A stretch of 64,000 bases of DNA from Fidelibacterota bacterium (GCA_014382015.1 JACNKN010000060.1:1-64000); one strand, 5' to 3'; shown: positions 56,173 to 63,515, numbered from the stretch's first letter. Numbers and translations: made by a program. Notes: generated from the sequence alone by a model not told the origin.

Positions 56173-57201
56173 ATGTTAAAAAAACTAATTATTACCACCA
56201 CATTTATATTCATAGCGTGCAGTAACCCTGCATCCTCATCCGTTAATTTAGATGAATCTGACTGGCTCATTAATACAGACTATGTGCGACAGGGGTGCTT
56301 TTCCGGAAAGGACTGTATTCCCAGTTTAGAAAACCCGGGGAAATCATCTATAAATGGCGCAAACCTGGAATTTTTAGATGACAATGACTTGGTGGTTGGG
56401 GTGTGGAATGGCAAAGAATATGCTGCTTATCCCCACTCTATTCTGGATTGGCATGAAATCGCTAATGAAAGCGACTATTCAATTTCATACTGTCCCCTCA
56501 CAGGGAGTGCACTGCATTTTGAAACGAGTGGTGAATTTGGGGTTTCCGGAATGCTCTATAACAGTAACCTGATTATGTATGATCGAAAGTCAGACAGTTA
56601 TTGGCCTCAAATGTTTTTGGGATCTGCATCAGGAGAACGGCAAGGGGATAAACTTAATTTGAAACCCATGCTTGAAACCACGTGGAAAAACTGGAAGTCA
56701 CTCTTCCCAAATTCAAAAGTAGTCCATTCCCTTACGGGATATTCTCGGAATTACAATGCCTATCCCTATGGCCGATACAAAACTTGTAATTCGAAAGACT
56801 GTGGCGATTTTATCTATTTCCCCATATCCAATTTGGACGATCGCCTCCCTGCAAAAGAAAGGGTCTTATCCATTATTACCCAATCCAAACAAAAGGCTTT
56901 TGTGATTTCTGCCATTGGTTCACCCAGGGTAATCAATGAAACCATCGGCGGTGAAAAATTTGCCATCGTCATTTCCGGAAATGATAATATTGCCATGGCG
57001 TTTGAAACGAATGATAACCTATCCATCCAATCCTGGGATATGGCTAATGGAGCAATAATATTGAAAGATTCCCAAGATAATCGGTGGAATATTTTAGGCA
57101 ACTCTCTGAGCAATGGAACCAATTTGGACGCAGCAAATGCATTTATTTCTTATTGGTTTTCTCAAGCTGCTTTTTACCCGAATACGGAGATTGCCAAATG
57201 A
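56173..57201 (+). CDS. DUF3179 lipoprotein, copy 2
   Basis: 342 aa with lipoprotein signal ending IAC. Same landmarks as copy 1 (SYCPLTGSALH, SGMLYNSNLIMYDRKS). Its stop overlaps the start of the outer-membrane protein gene by 4 nt (ATGA), so the three genes 55015-58130 probably form one transcript. Confidence 0.85.
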   Translation: MLKKLIITTTFIFIACSNPASSSVNLDESDWLINTDYVRQGCFSGKDCIPSLENPGKSSINGANLEFLDDNDLVVGVWNGKEYAAYPHSILDWHEIANESDYSISYCPLTGSALHFETSGEFGVSGMLYNSNLIMYDRKSDSYWPQMFLGSASGERQGDKLNLKPMLETTWKNWKSLFPNSKVVHSLTGYSRNYNAYPYGRYKTCNSKDCGDFIYFPISNLDDRLPAKERVLSIITQSKQKAFVISAIGSPRVINETIGGEKFAIVISGNDNIAMAFETNDNLSIQSWDMANGAIILKDSQDNRWNILGNSLSNGTNLDAANAFISYWFSQAAFYPNTEIAK

Positions 57202-58130
57202 AAATTCGATTTTTTACAGCTATCATCATTCTATTCACTTCAACTCAGGCCATAGGCCAGGTATGTTGTTCCCTGGTGGGCGCCATCGATCAGGGAGGCG
57301 GTCTTTCCTCCTCTCATTGGGGAACACACTGGCCTTCAGCTTATGATGATTTTAAAAGCACACGCTGGGTGGTGGGATTAAATTCTTTAGCCCGAAAGGA
57401 TAATCACCTGAATATTCGTTACGGACCGTCTGTATCGACTTTTTTTCAGGGATCAAAATATGTAACAAAAAAAATTATTGGATATGGTCAAGTTGATTTG
57501 AGTACGGCTATTCTGAAAGAGGATTTATCTTTTGATCCCCAACAAACCCGAATCGATGTTTCGGGCATTCGTCTGGGTGCACGGTTTGCGCTTTCTAAAA
57601 AAGTTGGATTTGGAGCCATTGAATGGAATCACACCAATCAACCAAAACTATCGAACCGTTCGTTTACCTTTCCACTGGCATCAGTCCCGTCCCTTTCTGC
57701 ATCATGGATTAACCGGGTATCCATGCCCTGGCAATCAAAAAACCCTTTCTTTTTATCCTCAGTAACTTACTCAGTACAATTCACAAGGAATTTAAAAACA
57801 GACCCGGATGTTTTTATCGATTCCCATGGATCCATAAATTTTTCTTCCAGCATTCAGACAAATGATCAATTCACTTTTGCACCATTCCTTCGTTTCGAAA
57901 CACAAAAACTATTGGCGCCTCTGTCTCCATGGGAGGAGAACCGGGCGACTCGATGGTTAAACCAGGTAAATGTTGGCCTTGATTTGACACCCAAAAGTCA
58001 TCAATGGGCCTGGTTACACGGCAGAATAACACTCCCCCTTATGTGGTGGGCTTCACGAGACGGTTTTCCCGATGGAACAGAACCGGTGATTCAATTTTCA
58101 TTTGTTGGGAACTGGCAGGGTGTATTTTAA
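57198..58130 (+). CDS. Outer-membrane beta-barrel protein with Cys-Cys at the mature N-terminus
   Basis: 310 aa. Signal peptide (TAIIILFTSTQAIG) is followed by QVCC, then alternating aromatic strands such as FALSKKVGFGAIEW and VNVGLDLTPKSHQWAW, typical of a beta-barrel of 12-14 strands; it ends GNWQGVF. A longer frame begins at 57084 inside the preceding gene, but the ATG at 57198 has the signal peptide and a 4-nt overlap. A paired cysteine right after the signal peptide resembles the UxxU position of the candidate selenoprotein at 59210-60178. Function unknown. Confidence 0.65.
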   Translation: MKIRFFTAIIILFTSTQAIGQVCCSLVGAIDQGGGLSSSHWGTHWPSAYDDFKSTRWVVGLNSLARKDNHLNIRYGPSVSTFFQGSKYVTKKIIGYGQVDLSTAILKEDLSFDPQQTRIDVSGIRLGARFALSKKVGFGAIEWNHTNQPKLSNRSFTFPLASVPSLSASWINRVSMPWQSKNPFFLSSVTYSVQFTRNLKTDPDVFIDSHGSINFSSSIQTNDQFTFAPFLRFETQKLLAPLSPWEENRATRWLNQVNVGLDLTPKSHQWAWLHGRITLPLMWWASRDGFPDGTEPVIQFSFVGNWQGVF

Positions 58131-58156
58131 TTTGAAATAATTAACGATTAAAAATG

Positions 58157-58201
58157 TCTATTATTGAAATGATTTCTTATACGCATCATTTCAATAATAG
58201 A
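58157..58201. repeat. Perfect 17-bp inverted repeat
   Basis: TCTATTATTGAAATGAT and its exact complement flank an 11-nt loop, 26 nt downstream of the outer-membrane gene stop. It may end that transcript although no T run follows. Confidence 0.7.
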
Positions 58202-58219
58202 ATAATACAATTCATTCCA

Positions 58220-58300
58220 TTTATTCTCGTGAGGACAGGAGTCATCACTCAATCAAATTGTAGATTTCCTTTTAGTCAAAATTTTGATAGATATTAAATC
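58220..58300. repeat. Direct repeat A, left of the metal cassette
   Basis: About 80 nt closely similar to 61421-61500 in the same orientation. Both start TTAT(T/C)CTCGTGAGGACAGGAGTC, here shortened, and continue TCACTCAATCA, TAGATTT, then TTTAGTCA and ATATTAAAT-type segments. The core is the hairpin GTGAGGAC / GTCCTCAC, with one mismatch in this copy. The remaining part of 58131-58580 holds no gene. Confidence 0.7.
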
Positions 58301-58483
58301 TTAGTTTCTTTTGTTTCAAGATATTCAACACCTACGGCGTTGTTTTCCTTTTCTTATTCTTTTCTATAAACATTTGACTCCTCTGGAGTCCGCTACAATT
58401 AATGAATCCCGCCTGCCCTGTAATGAGTTTACGAATGTATCGGGGTAGGGATTATTTGTTTATAGAATACGATTTAAAAAAAA

Positions 58484-58500
58484 GAACCCCATCGGGGTTC
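58484..58500 (-). terminator. Intrinsic terminator, minus strand
   Basis: GAACCCC/GGGGTTC (7 bp, loop ATC) followed on the minus strand by eight T. It lies downstream of the ArsR gene in the cassette direction and probably ends the cassette transcript. Confidence 0.75.
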
Positions 58501-58580
58501 AACAAAATGGTATAAACAGTATTCAAAACAGTTCATTGTTAGAACATAGCCATTATTTTTAACTATAAAGATCAATAATT

Positions 58581-58784
58581 ATGAATACTTCAACTTATAC
58601 CACCATCACTGGAATCGTTTTTACCATTGTCGCCCTGCTTCATCTATTGAGAATTGTTTCAAGCGAAAGTGTACTAATTGATGGATGGCAACTGCCAATG
58701 ACATTCAATTGGGTTGGGTTTATTATTACAGGATTTTTGGCATACCATGGGTTTCGACTTTCCCGATCACCACAATTAAAATAA
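58581..58784 (+). CDS. Small two-helix membrane protein
   Basis: 67 aa with hydrophobic segments ITGIVFTIVALLHLL and WVGFIITGFLAYHGF. No family recognised. It is on the opposite strand to the metal cassette, within the region between its ArsR gene and the terminator, so it is antisense to the cassette 3' end. Confidence 0.5.
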   Translation: MNTSTYTTITGIVFTIVALLHLLRIVSSESVLIDGWQLPMTFNWVGFIITGFLAYHGFRLSRSPQLK

Positions 58785-58827
58785 AAAGAAAGTGGCGGTT
58801 AGGAATATGCTCTCGTGATGGGGAAAA

Positions 58828-59217
58828 TTAAGGGGCTGGGAATTCCTGAAAATTTGTACTGAGAATTTTTTCCATATATTCGCAAGCCTTCTTCGCCAGA
58901 GAATTGGAGGAAATGGAATAATAAATTGTGAGCCCTTCCCTTCTGTTTTTGACGAGCCTTCGATCTTTTAATTTCCGTAATTGATGTGAAATCGCTGAAA
59001 CTTCCATCTGCAGAATATCTGATAAATCGCATACGCAGAGTTCATTGGTTTGAGATAAACAATAGAGAATTTTCATCCGAGTTGGATTTGCAAACATGGC
59101 CAGTACATCAGTGATTTTATTTAAATCCTTTTGTTGACTAATATCCTCACTTAATCCAATTAATTTATCAGAATCCACATAAGATCGAATGCAGGATCTT
59201 GACGTTTGATTATTCAT
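58828..59217 (-). CDS. ArsR/SmtB-family metal-responsive repressor
   Basis: 129 aa. The winged helix (FANPTRMKILYCL, DILQMEVSAISHQLRKL, RREGLTIYYSI) contains the alpha3 metal motif ELCVCD (Cys61 and Cys63), with Cys53 and Cys9 nearby; such thiols bind Hg, Cd, Pb or As and release DNA. Last gene of the cassette; its ATG overlaps the outer-membrane gene stop by 8 nt (ATGAATAA). A palindrome before the first gene (61354-61369) fits as its operator. Confidence 0.9.
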   Translation of the reverse strand: MNNQTSRSCIRSYVDSDKLIGLSEDISQQKDLNKITDVLAMFANPTRMKILYCLSQTNELCVCDLSDILQMEVSAISHQLRKLKDRRLVKNRREGLTIYYSISSNSLAKKACEYMEKILSTNFQEFPAP

Positions 59218-60178
59218 GGGTAAATACCTTTCTAAAACTGAATATTAATGTCCACGGTTTTGTGTGAGAGTTCACCTGTTCCAAGTCTTCACCGGCTAAT
59301 GCAACATTATAAAATCCGGGCATCATTATACCGGCAGTAAATAAATAATTTGCCCGATGCCAATTGAACCCGAATCCCGGTTGAATAATCAACCCTCCGG
59401 AATTGGGTGCTTTTTCCCCTTCCCAGAAGTCAATTCCCTTGTGAATCATTGAAATGGAACCATATGGAACACTGCCTAAAATTGTTTTATTTTGCCAATA
59501 TGCCAGGAGATCTAAGGTGTTTTTTTGTCCGGCTCGAAACCCGAATGCATTCTCTTTCAATGAAAATTCATAACGGTACACCGAACCGATTAAAACCGGA
59601 AAATGAGAACGATAGAAAAACTGGAATTCACCAATGCCTTTCCAAACGCCTTCACTCATGCTAAAATGGGTATGGTCTTCTTCATTATTACCGAGAAGAA
59701 ATGGGTTCTCCTCCACCATACTGCCAGATGGAATGATTAAACCTAGTCCGGCAAAAAGACGGCTGCCGGGACCAAAATCTGCATTTTCAATAATCCGTCG
59801 AAAAAGAATCCGAGTATCGGCAAACCCTGAAACAGATTCTGAACGATGGTGAATATTGGGTTCCGAACCCAATGTCATTGATCGTCTCCCGGCAGAAATA
59901 CTGGCTTCAAAATTCCAGCGATCATTGATGCCGTAGATTATATTAAACGTCGTTAAAAATGATTGGAGTTCACCTTCATGGTCATCTGTTTTATCATTGG
60001 TACCGTGTCCCCAAATAATCGATTGGTTCAGAAGATTACCCCCAACCAGAAAATCACCCTGATTTAAACCGATACCTGTGTTTGAACTCCCGACCGGAAG
60101 TGATGGATTCGCTCAGAGGGGTCATTGTCCCCAAAGGGCGCCCATGAATAAAAGAAGTGAAATTATTAAATTACGCAT
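59210..60178 (-). CDS. Candidate selenoprotein: outer-membrane protein with UxxU motif (two in-frame UGA)
   Basis: From ATG 60178 one frame runs 322 codons to TAA at 59210, broken only by TGA at 60124-60122 (codon 19) and 60115-60113 (codon 22). The start encodes a signal peptide (NLIISLLLFMGALWGQ), then U-P-L-U-ANPSLPVG, and a beta-barrel-like body (GINDRWNFEASISAG, FADTRILFRRII) ending KVFTHE. All 100 codons between the ATG and the next in-frame Met at 59878 read as sensible protein apart from the UGAs. The ATG overlaps the CopZ-like stop by 8 nt (ATGCGTAA), as do other genes here, so the start is well supported. A hairpin after the UGAs fits a bacterial SECIS. If the UGAs are not read, only 18 residues are made; internal initiation at 59878 would lack a signal peptide. 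Confidence 0.72.
60086..60101 (-). promoter_or_regulatory. Candidate bacterial SECIS hairpin
   Basis: RNA ACUUCC-GGUC-GGGAGU: six pairs (one U-G) and a GGUC tetraloop. The stem starts 11 nt after the second UGA, and the loop is 17 nt from it and 26 nt from the first UGA, inside the range usual for bacterial SECIS elements. A guanine at the first loop positions is expected for SelB binding; the fdhF element of E. coli likewise carries GGU in its loop and an 11-nt spacing. Confidence 0.6.
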
Positions 60179-60656
60179 GTTGGATTTCTATGTTTCCCTT
60201 TTGAAGATTCTTTACAAAACCACTCACATCTCCCAGGCAGCATTTGCCTTTTGGATTGCTCACCTCACACGTGCACGCACCCTGTTTCACTTTTTCCCTG
60301 ATAGACAACTCAATCCTAGAATGGCCATTTTTGGTTATATCCTCTTTGATCGCTCTCCGGGAGTGCTGGAAGCAATAACACAGGTTTTGTTTATCATCAG
60401 GATTTTTCAAATGAAACGAAGTGACTAAATCATTGTGATAAATAATAATGTCATTTTCTTCTGAATAATAAACCGTATTATCGTCAGGATTTGTACAAAT
60501 GAACCCTGATTTAAGTTCAGCATAAAGCGGATGATCTCTTCGGGTGAGTGAACGAATCGTTGCTAATTCAACTTTTTTCCCTTTCTCACCACAAGTCTGA
60601 CAGACTTGTTTTCCAAAAGATTGATCTGAATTTGTCTCAGAACAGCAATCAGCCAT
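60171..60656 (-). CDS. CopZ-like iron-sulfur/zinc metallochaperone
   Basis: 161 aa, soluble, with many cysteines: Cys4-Cys5, QVCQTCGEKGKKVE (CxxC), FICTNPDDNTVYY, LCYCF, and ACTCEVSNPKGKCCLG. These match the CopZ N-terminal zinc/[2Fe-2S] type domain found beside metal transport genes. There is no C-terminal HMA domain here; the HMA domain sits in the preceding MerT fusion. Starts on the last base of the merT-like stop (TAATG) and ends within the outer-membrane gene start. Confidence 0.8.
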   Translation of the reverse strand: MADCCSETNSDQSFGKQVCQTCGEKGKKVELATIRSLTRRDHPLYAELKSGFICTNPDDNTVYYSEENDIIIYHNDLVTSFHLKNPDDKQNLCYCFQHSRRAIKEDITKNGHSRIELSIREKVKQGACTCEVSNPKGKCCLGDVSGFVKNLQKGNIEIQHA

Positions 60657-61333
60657 TATAGGGTTTTACTTTTATTTGTGCAGCAGGAATTTCCTAAACG
60701 ACAGGATTTATTTGACACACCGAAAAAACCAGCTTTCGATATTTTTTTATCAGAAGTGGATTTCAGCTTTGCTTTGTATCCCATCTTTTTCACCAATCCT
60801 GGTATATCTTTTTGATGAATAACCGATTCATCTAAGGCGCAAACCATAGACTCATTGGCATAATCAACCTGGCAGGATGTGATACCTTTTGTGGCGGCGA
60901 GACCCCCTTCTAACCCTTTGGCACATCCTTCGCAGGTCATGCCTTCAATATTCCACTCGGTCGCCGTAACCGTTTCCTGGACTTCTGCTTTTGGGGATTG
61001 TCCATAGAGAATGTCTCCATAGTAAGGAAAAAGGACTAACCCGATGATGACGGGTGTCACCATTAGCAACAGGCGTTTTTGTTTTTTTTGTTTTTCCATG
61101 ATATGCTCCTTGTCAGTTTCACAGCAATCTGAATTCTTTTTTTGAAAAAATACGTTGAAATATGCAACCGCAACCAACCCGAAAGTCAATAATGTGGTGT
61201 ATGGCCGGATGTGTTCAAAAAAGCCAAAGGCACCAAAAGCAGTTGAACCAAATAATAATATCAAAAGCGGTCCGGTACAACAAAGTGAGGCACCAAATGC
61301 GGTAAGGACGGTTGCAATGATTGTTTTACTCAT
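60656..61333 (-). CDS. MerT-type mercuric transporter fused to HMA (MerP-like) domain
   Basis: 225 aa. The N-terminal three-helix MerT domain has the paired cysteines ASLCCTGP (Cys18-19) and a second pair DCCETD (Cys70-71). A fourth helix (VTPVIIGLVLFPYYG) precedes an HMA domain with GMTCEGC (Cys134 and Cys137). The tail adds SCRLGNSCC. Such MerTP fusions move Hg(II) across the inner membrane toward a reductase, but no mercuric reductase gene is in the window. Good ribosome site (AAAGGAA). First gene of the cassette. Confidence 0.85.
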   Translation of the reverse strand: MSKTIIATVLTAFGASLCCTGPLLILLFGSTAFGAFGFFEHIRPYTTLLTFGLVAVAYFNVFFQKKNSDCCETDKEHIMEKQKKQKRLLLMVTPVIIGLVLFPYYGDILYGQSPKAEVQETVTATEWNIEGMTCEGCAKGLEGGLAATKGITSCQVDYANESMVCALDESVIHQKDIPGLVKKMGYKAKLKSTSDKKISKAGFFGVSNKSCRLGNSCCTNKSKTL

Positions 61334-61353
61334 AAAATATTCCTTTCAACTAC

Positions 61354-61380
61354 TTGAATATATGTTCAAATACTTAAGTA
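61354..61380. promoter_or_regulatory. Putative ArsR operator
   Basis: TTGAATATATGTTCAA (61354-61369; arms TTGAA/TTCAA, 6-nt centre) and the adjacent palindrome TACTTAAGTA lie 21-47 nt upstream of the MerT-HMA start. AT-rich inverted repeats of this form are typical ArsR/SmtB sites. Confidence 0.55.
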
Positions 61381-61420
61381 AACAAGATTAGTTCCCAAAT
61401 AATTTACTTTATTACTTCTC

Positions 61421-61500
61421 TATTTATCCTCGTGAGGACAGGAGTCCTCACTCAATCATATCTTAGATTTTATCTTAGTCATATTTTAGATATCATTAAA
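61421..61500. repeat. Direct repeat B, right of the metal cassette
   Basis: Second copy of the element at 58220-58300, same orientation. Its core is a perfect hairpin: GTGAGGACAGGAGTCCTCAC. The rest of 61334-61640 contains no gene I can support. Confidence 0.7.
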
Positions 61501-61640
61501 TTAATTACCAGATTCCTGGATAATCATGCATCCATTCAATCTTTCCTTCATCCACCCTAAGTTTCCGCCAAAATTAAAATGCAGATGAGAGTGCACTTAT
61601 TTAAATTGACATTTTTCATATTCAGCGTTCCGCAATGCCT

Positions 61641-62366
61641 TTAAATTTTAATAATGGACTTATCCTTGAATAAGAATTGGTTGGGCAAGCCCAATTGAGA
61701 ATACAAGCCAGGCGGGACACCAATATCTGCCAGGTAAAGATCACCGACACATTTTTTTGCCTCCGGATCACTCAACCCTGTTTTGGGCAATGCCAATGTC
61801 ATGGTCGCTTTTGCATGGATACACAATTTGGTGAAGGAACCATCCGTGGCATTGAGTCCCGATGGCACATCTAAAGAAAGTACATTTTTATTTTGAGAGT
61901 TCAATATTTCTCGAATCACATGAGCAGGGATTCCCCGGGGTTCATCTGTAAGTCCATATCCGATAATGGCGTCAATAATAAGGTCAGCTTTTTGAAATAC
62001 CCCCAATGGATCGGATTTGTTAGCAGAGATAAGGTCCACCGATAATTTTTTTAAAGTATTCCATCGTTTGAATGGTACTTCTTTTAACCGACCTTCCCTG
62101 GCTGTTAATACAACTGTGACTTCTGCGCCTCGATTTGAAAGATGGCGGGCCGCCACCAACCCGCCTCCCCCGTTGTGCCCTCCACCACAAACAACAATTA
62201 TTTTTGGACATGAGGAGCCAGACAATAAATCAAATGCAAGATCTGACAAATTTCTTCCGGCCATTTCCATCATTTGTTCCAGTTGAATGCCGTAAGATCC
62301 AAGCATGAGTTGATCGACCAATTGCATTTGATCGGCAGTGATGGCAGGAATTTTATTTTGTGTCAT
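61641..62366 (-). CDS. nnrE: NAD(P)H-hydrate epimerase
   Basis: 241 aa YjeF N-terminal domain: QLMLGSYGIQLEQMMEMAGRNL at the start, the nucleotide loop VVCGGGHNGGGGLVAARHL (residues about 58-73), DLIIDAIIGYGL and LSLDVPSGLNATDG. It interconverts R and S forms of hydrated NAD(P)H, a repair step. The usual loop reads NNGGDG; here the Asp is Gly (residue about 68). No fused NnrD dehydratase domain. The start overlaps the thioredoxin gene end by 14 nt. Confidence 0.85.
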   Translation of the reverse strand: MTQNKIPAITADQMQLVDQLMLGSYGIQLEQMMEMAGRNLSDLAFDLLSGSSCPKIIVVCGGGHNGGGGLVAARHLSNRGAEVTVVLTAREGRLKEVPFKRWNTLKKLSVDLISANKSDPLGVFQKADLIIDAIIGYGLTDEPRGIPAHVIREILNSQNKNVLSLDVPSGLNATDGSFTKLCIHAKATMTLALPKTGLSDPEAKKCVGDLYLADIGVPPGLYSQLGLPNQFLFKDKSIIKI

Positions 62367-62748
62367 TGAATTTCGTTAATACCTTTTTCATTTGTTCCCA
62401 TGAATGAAATCCTGGCTGATGGTACACTGTTTTTCCATTTGAATCAAGAATTATAATTGTCGGCAATGAAACCACTTTATATTTATGCGCCAAAGAAAGT
62501 CCTTTGTCTGTATCAATATCTATTTTTAATGAAATGAAATGCTCTAATTCTTTTTTGACCGTTTTATCCGTAAATGTTTCCCGATCCATCCGTTTGCAGA
62601 AATGGCACCAGTCTGCATGGAATTTTATCATAACCGGCTTCCCCGAAACCATCGCTTCTTGGACTGTCAAATCAGAAAATACGGATTTATCACCGCCGAG
62701 AAGAACCGATAATGTGAGTCCTATAATTAAGAATGTTTTATTTTGCAT
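62353..62748 (-). CDS. Exported thioredoxin-fold protein
   Basis: 131 aa with signal peptide (TFLIIGLTLSVLLGG) and a thioredoxin fold: active site DWCHFCKRM (Cys48 and Cys51), and the cis-Pro loop VVSLPTIIILD. Most like the periplasmic thiol:disulfide domain of DsbD and thioredoxin_7-type proteins. AAGGA precedes the ATG. Linked to nnrE by overlap. Confidence 0.85.
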   Translation of the reverse strand: MQNKTFLIIGLTLSVLLGGDKSVFSDLTVQEAMVSGKPVMIKFHADWCHFCKRMDRETFTDKTVKKELEHFISLKIDIDTDKGLSLAHKYKVVSLPTIIILDSNGKTVYHQPGFHSWEQMKKVLTKFNDTK

Positions 62749-62783
62749 AGATTTTTCCTTTTAAATGTAGGTTTCGAATAAAA

Positions 62784-62812
62784 AGCCCTCCCCACATTTT
62801 GCAGGGAGGGCT
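62784..62812 (-). terminator. Intrinsic terminator after the YceI gene
   Basis: AGCCCTCCC/GGGAGGGCT form a 9-bp stem, followed on the minus strand by TTTTT. It lies 30 nt after the YceI stop. Confidence 0.85.
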
Positions 62813-62841
62813 ATCGAGGCAAAGGAGAATAACAGCTGATG

Positions 62842-63405
62842 TTACCGTTCAGCTGCTATTACTTCTTTCGATGGAACCGAAAAATTGAAATGGATTGAAA
62901 CTTTATCAGATACTTTCATGGGACCCATCCCGGGTGATTTAATGCCAAAATTATTCAAGCTGATTTCAATCGAACCTGCTGCGGCTAATGAACCATCTAT
63001 TTCTTTAAATTCAAAAGAAACTGATTTTGGTTTTTGGACGCCGTTTATGGTTAATTCTCCGTCAAGCGTAACATTCCCTGGTTCCAATTCATTTTCCGTC
63101 TCAGCCATAAATATCACATTGGGATATGACTTATCAAACACAGACATTCGCATATGGATATCTCTCATCCATTTTTCAGTAGTGATTGATGCCACAGGTA
63201 CAGTGACATTTACGTGTCTCTTTCTTTCTAACGGCTCGGAAATATCCAAATTGAATGATTGAGCGATGACTGGAAATACTTCCCCGCTTTTGGTTTCCCC
63301 GCTCCCAGTGATCTTACCCATATCTTCGTTAATTATAATGGCGCCAAAAACAAAAATGGGGAGCAATAATCCCATCAGAAATTTTTTGTAAATTGATTTT
63401 TTCAT
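62842..63405 (-). CDS. Secreted YceI-family protein
   Basis: 187 aa with a signal peptide (FLMGLLLPIFVFGA) and a YceI-like lipid-binding beta-barrel: SFNLDISEP, RDIHMRMSVFDKSYPNVIF, VTLDGELTINGVQKPKSV and SIEISLNNFGIKSPG. YceI proteins bind isoprenoid or similar lipids in the periplasm. ATG 63405 has AAAGGGA upstream; the frame extends to 63438. Confidence 0.85.
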   Translation of the reverse strand: MKKSIYKKFLMGLLLPIFVFGAIIINEDMGKITGSGETKSGEVFPVIAQSFNLDISEPLERKRHVNVTVPVASITTEKWMRDIHMRMSVFDKSYPNVIFMAETENELEPGNVTLDGELTINGVQKPKSVSFEFKEIDGSLAAAGSIEISLNNFGIKSPGMGPMKVSDKVSIHFNFSVPSKEVIAAER

Positions 63406-63478
63406 GATAATCCCTTTCTGATTTATGAATGATTTCATTTATTTGTCAGTAAGAGATTAAGGTATTTTGGGTACTGGC

Positions 63479-63500
63479 ATCTGTCTTATAGAAGACAGAT
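63479..63500. other. Hairpin after the thioredoxin-reductase-like gene
   Basis: ATCTGTCTT/AAGACAGAT, loop ATAG, 16 nt downstream of the stop at 63516. No T run follows on either strand. Confidence 0.5.
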
Positions 63501-63515
63501 TGTATAAAATTTAAA

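Noticed and set aside
57084-57200. Upstream extension of the outer-membrane protein to 57084
   Set aside because: It lies within the DUF3179 gene in another frame, and the signal peptide begins at 57198.
58581-58784. Part of the metal cassette
   Set aside because: It is on the opposite strand with no metal motifs; kept only as a small membrane protein of unknown role.
59210-59878. A 222-codon gene starting at ATG 59878
   Set aside because: It lacks a signal peptide, starts in the middle of a barrel, and the 100 codons upstream are in frame and protein-like. The ATG at 60178 is favoured by the 8-nt overlap with the CopZ-like stop.
60113-60124. UGA read as Trp or Gly by a variant genetic code
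   Set aside because: Other genes here end with TGA at sensible positions (for example at 298 and 1808), so UGA is a stop in this genome.
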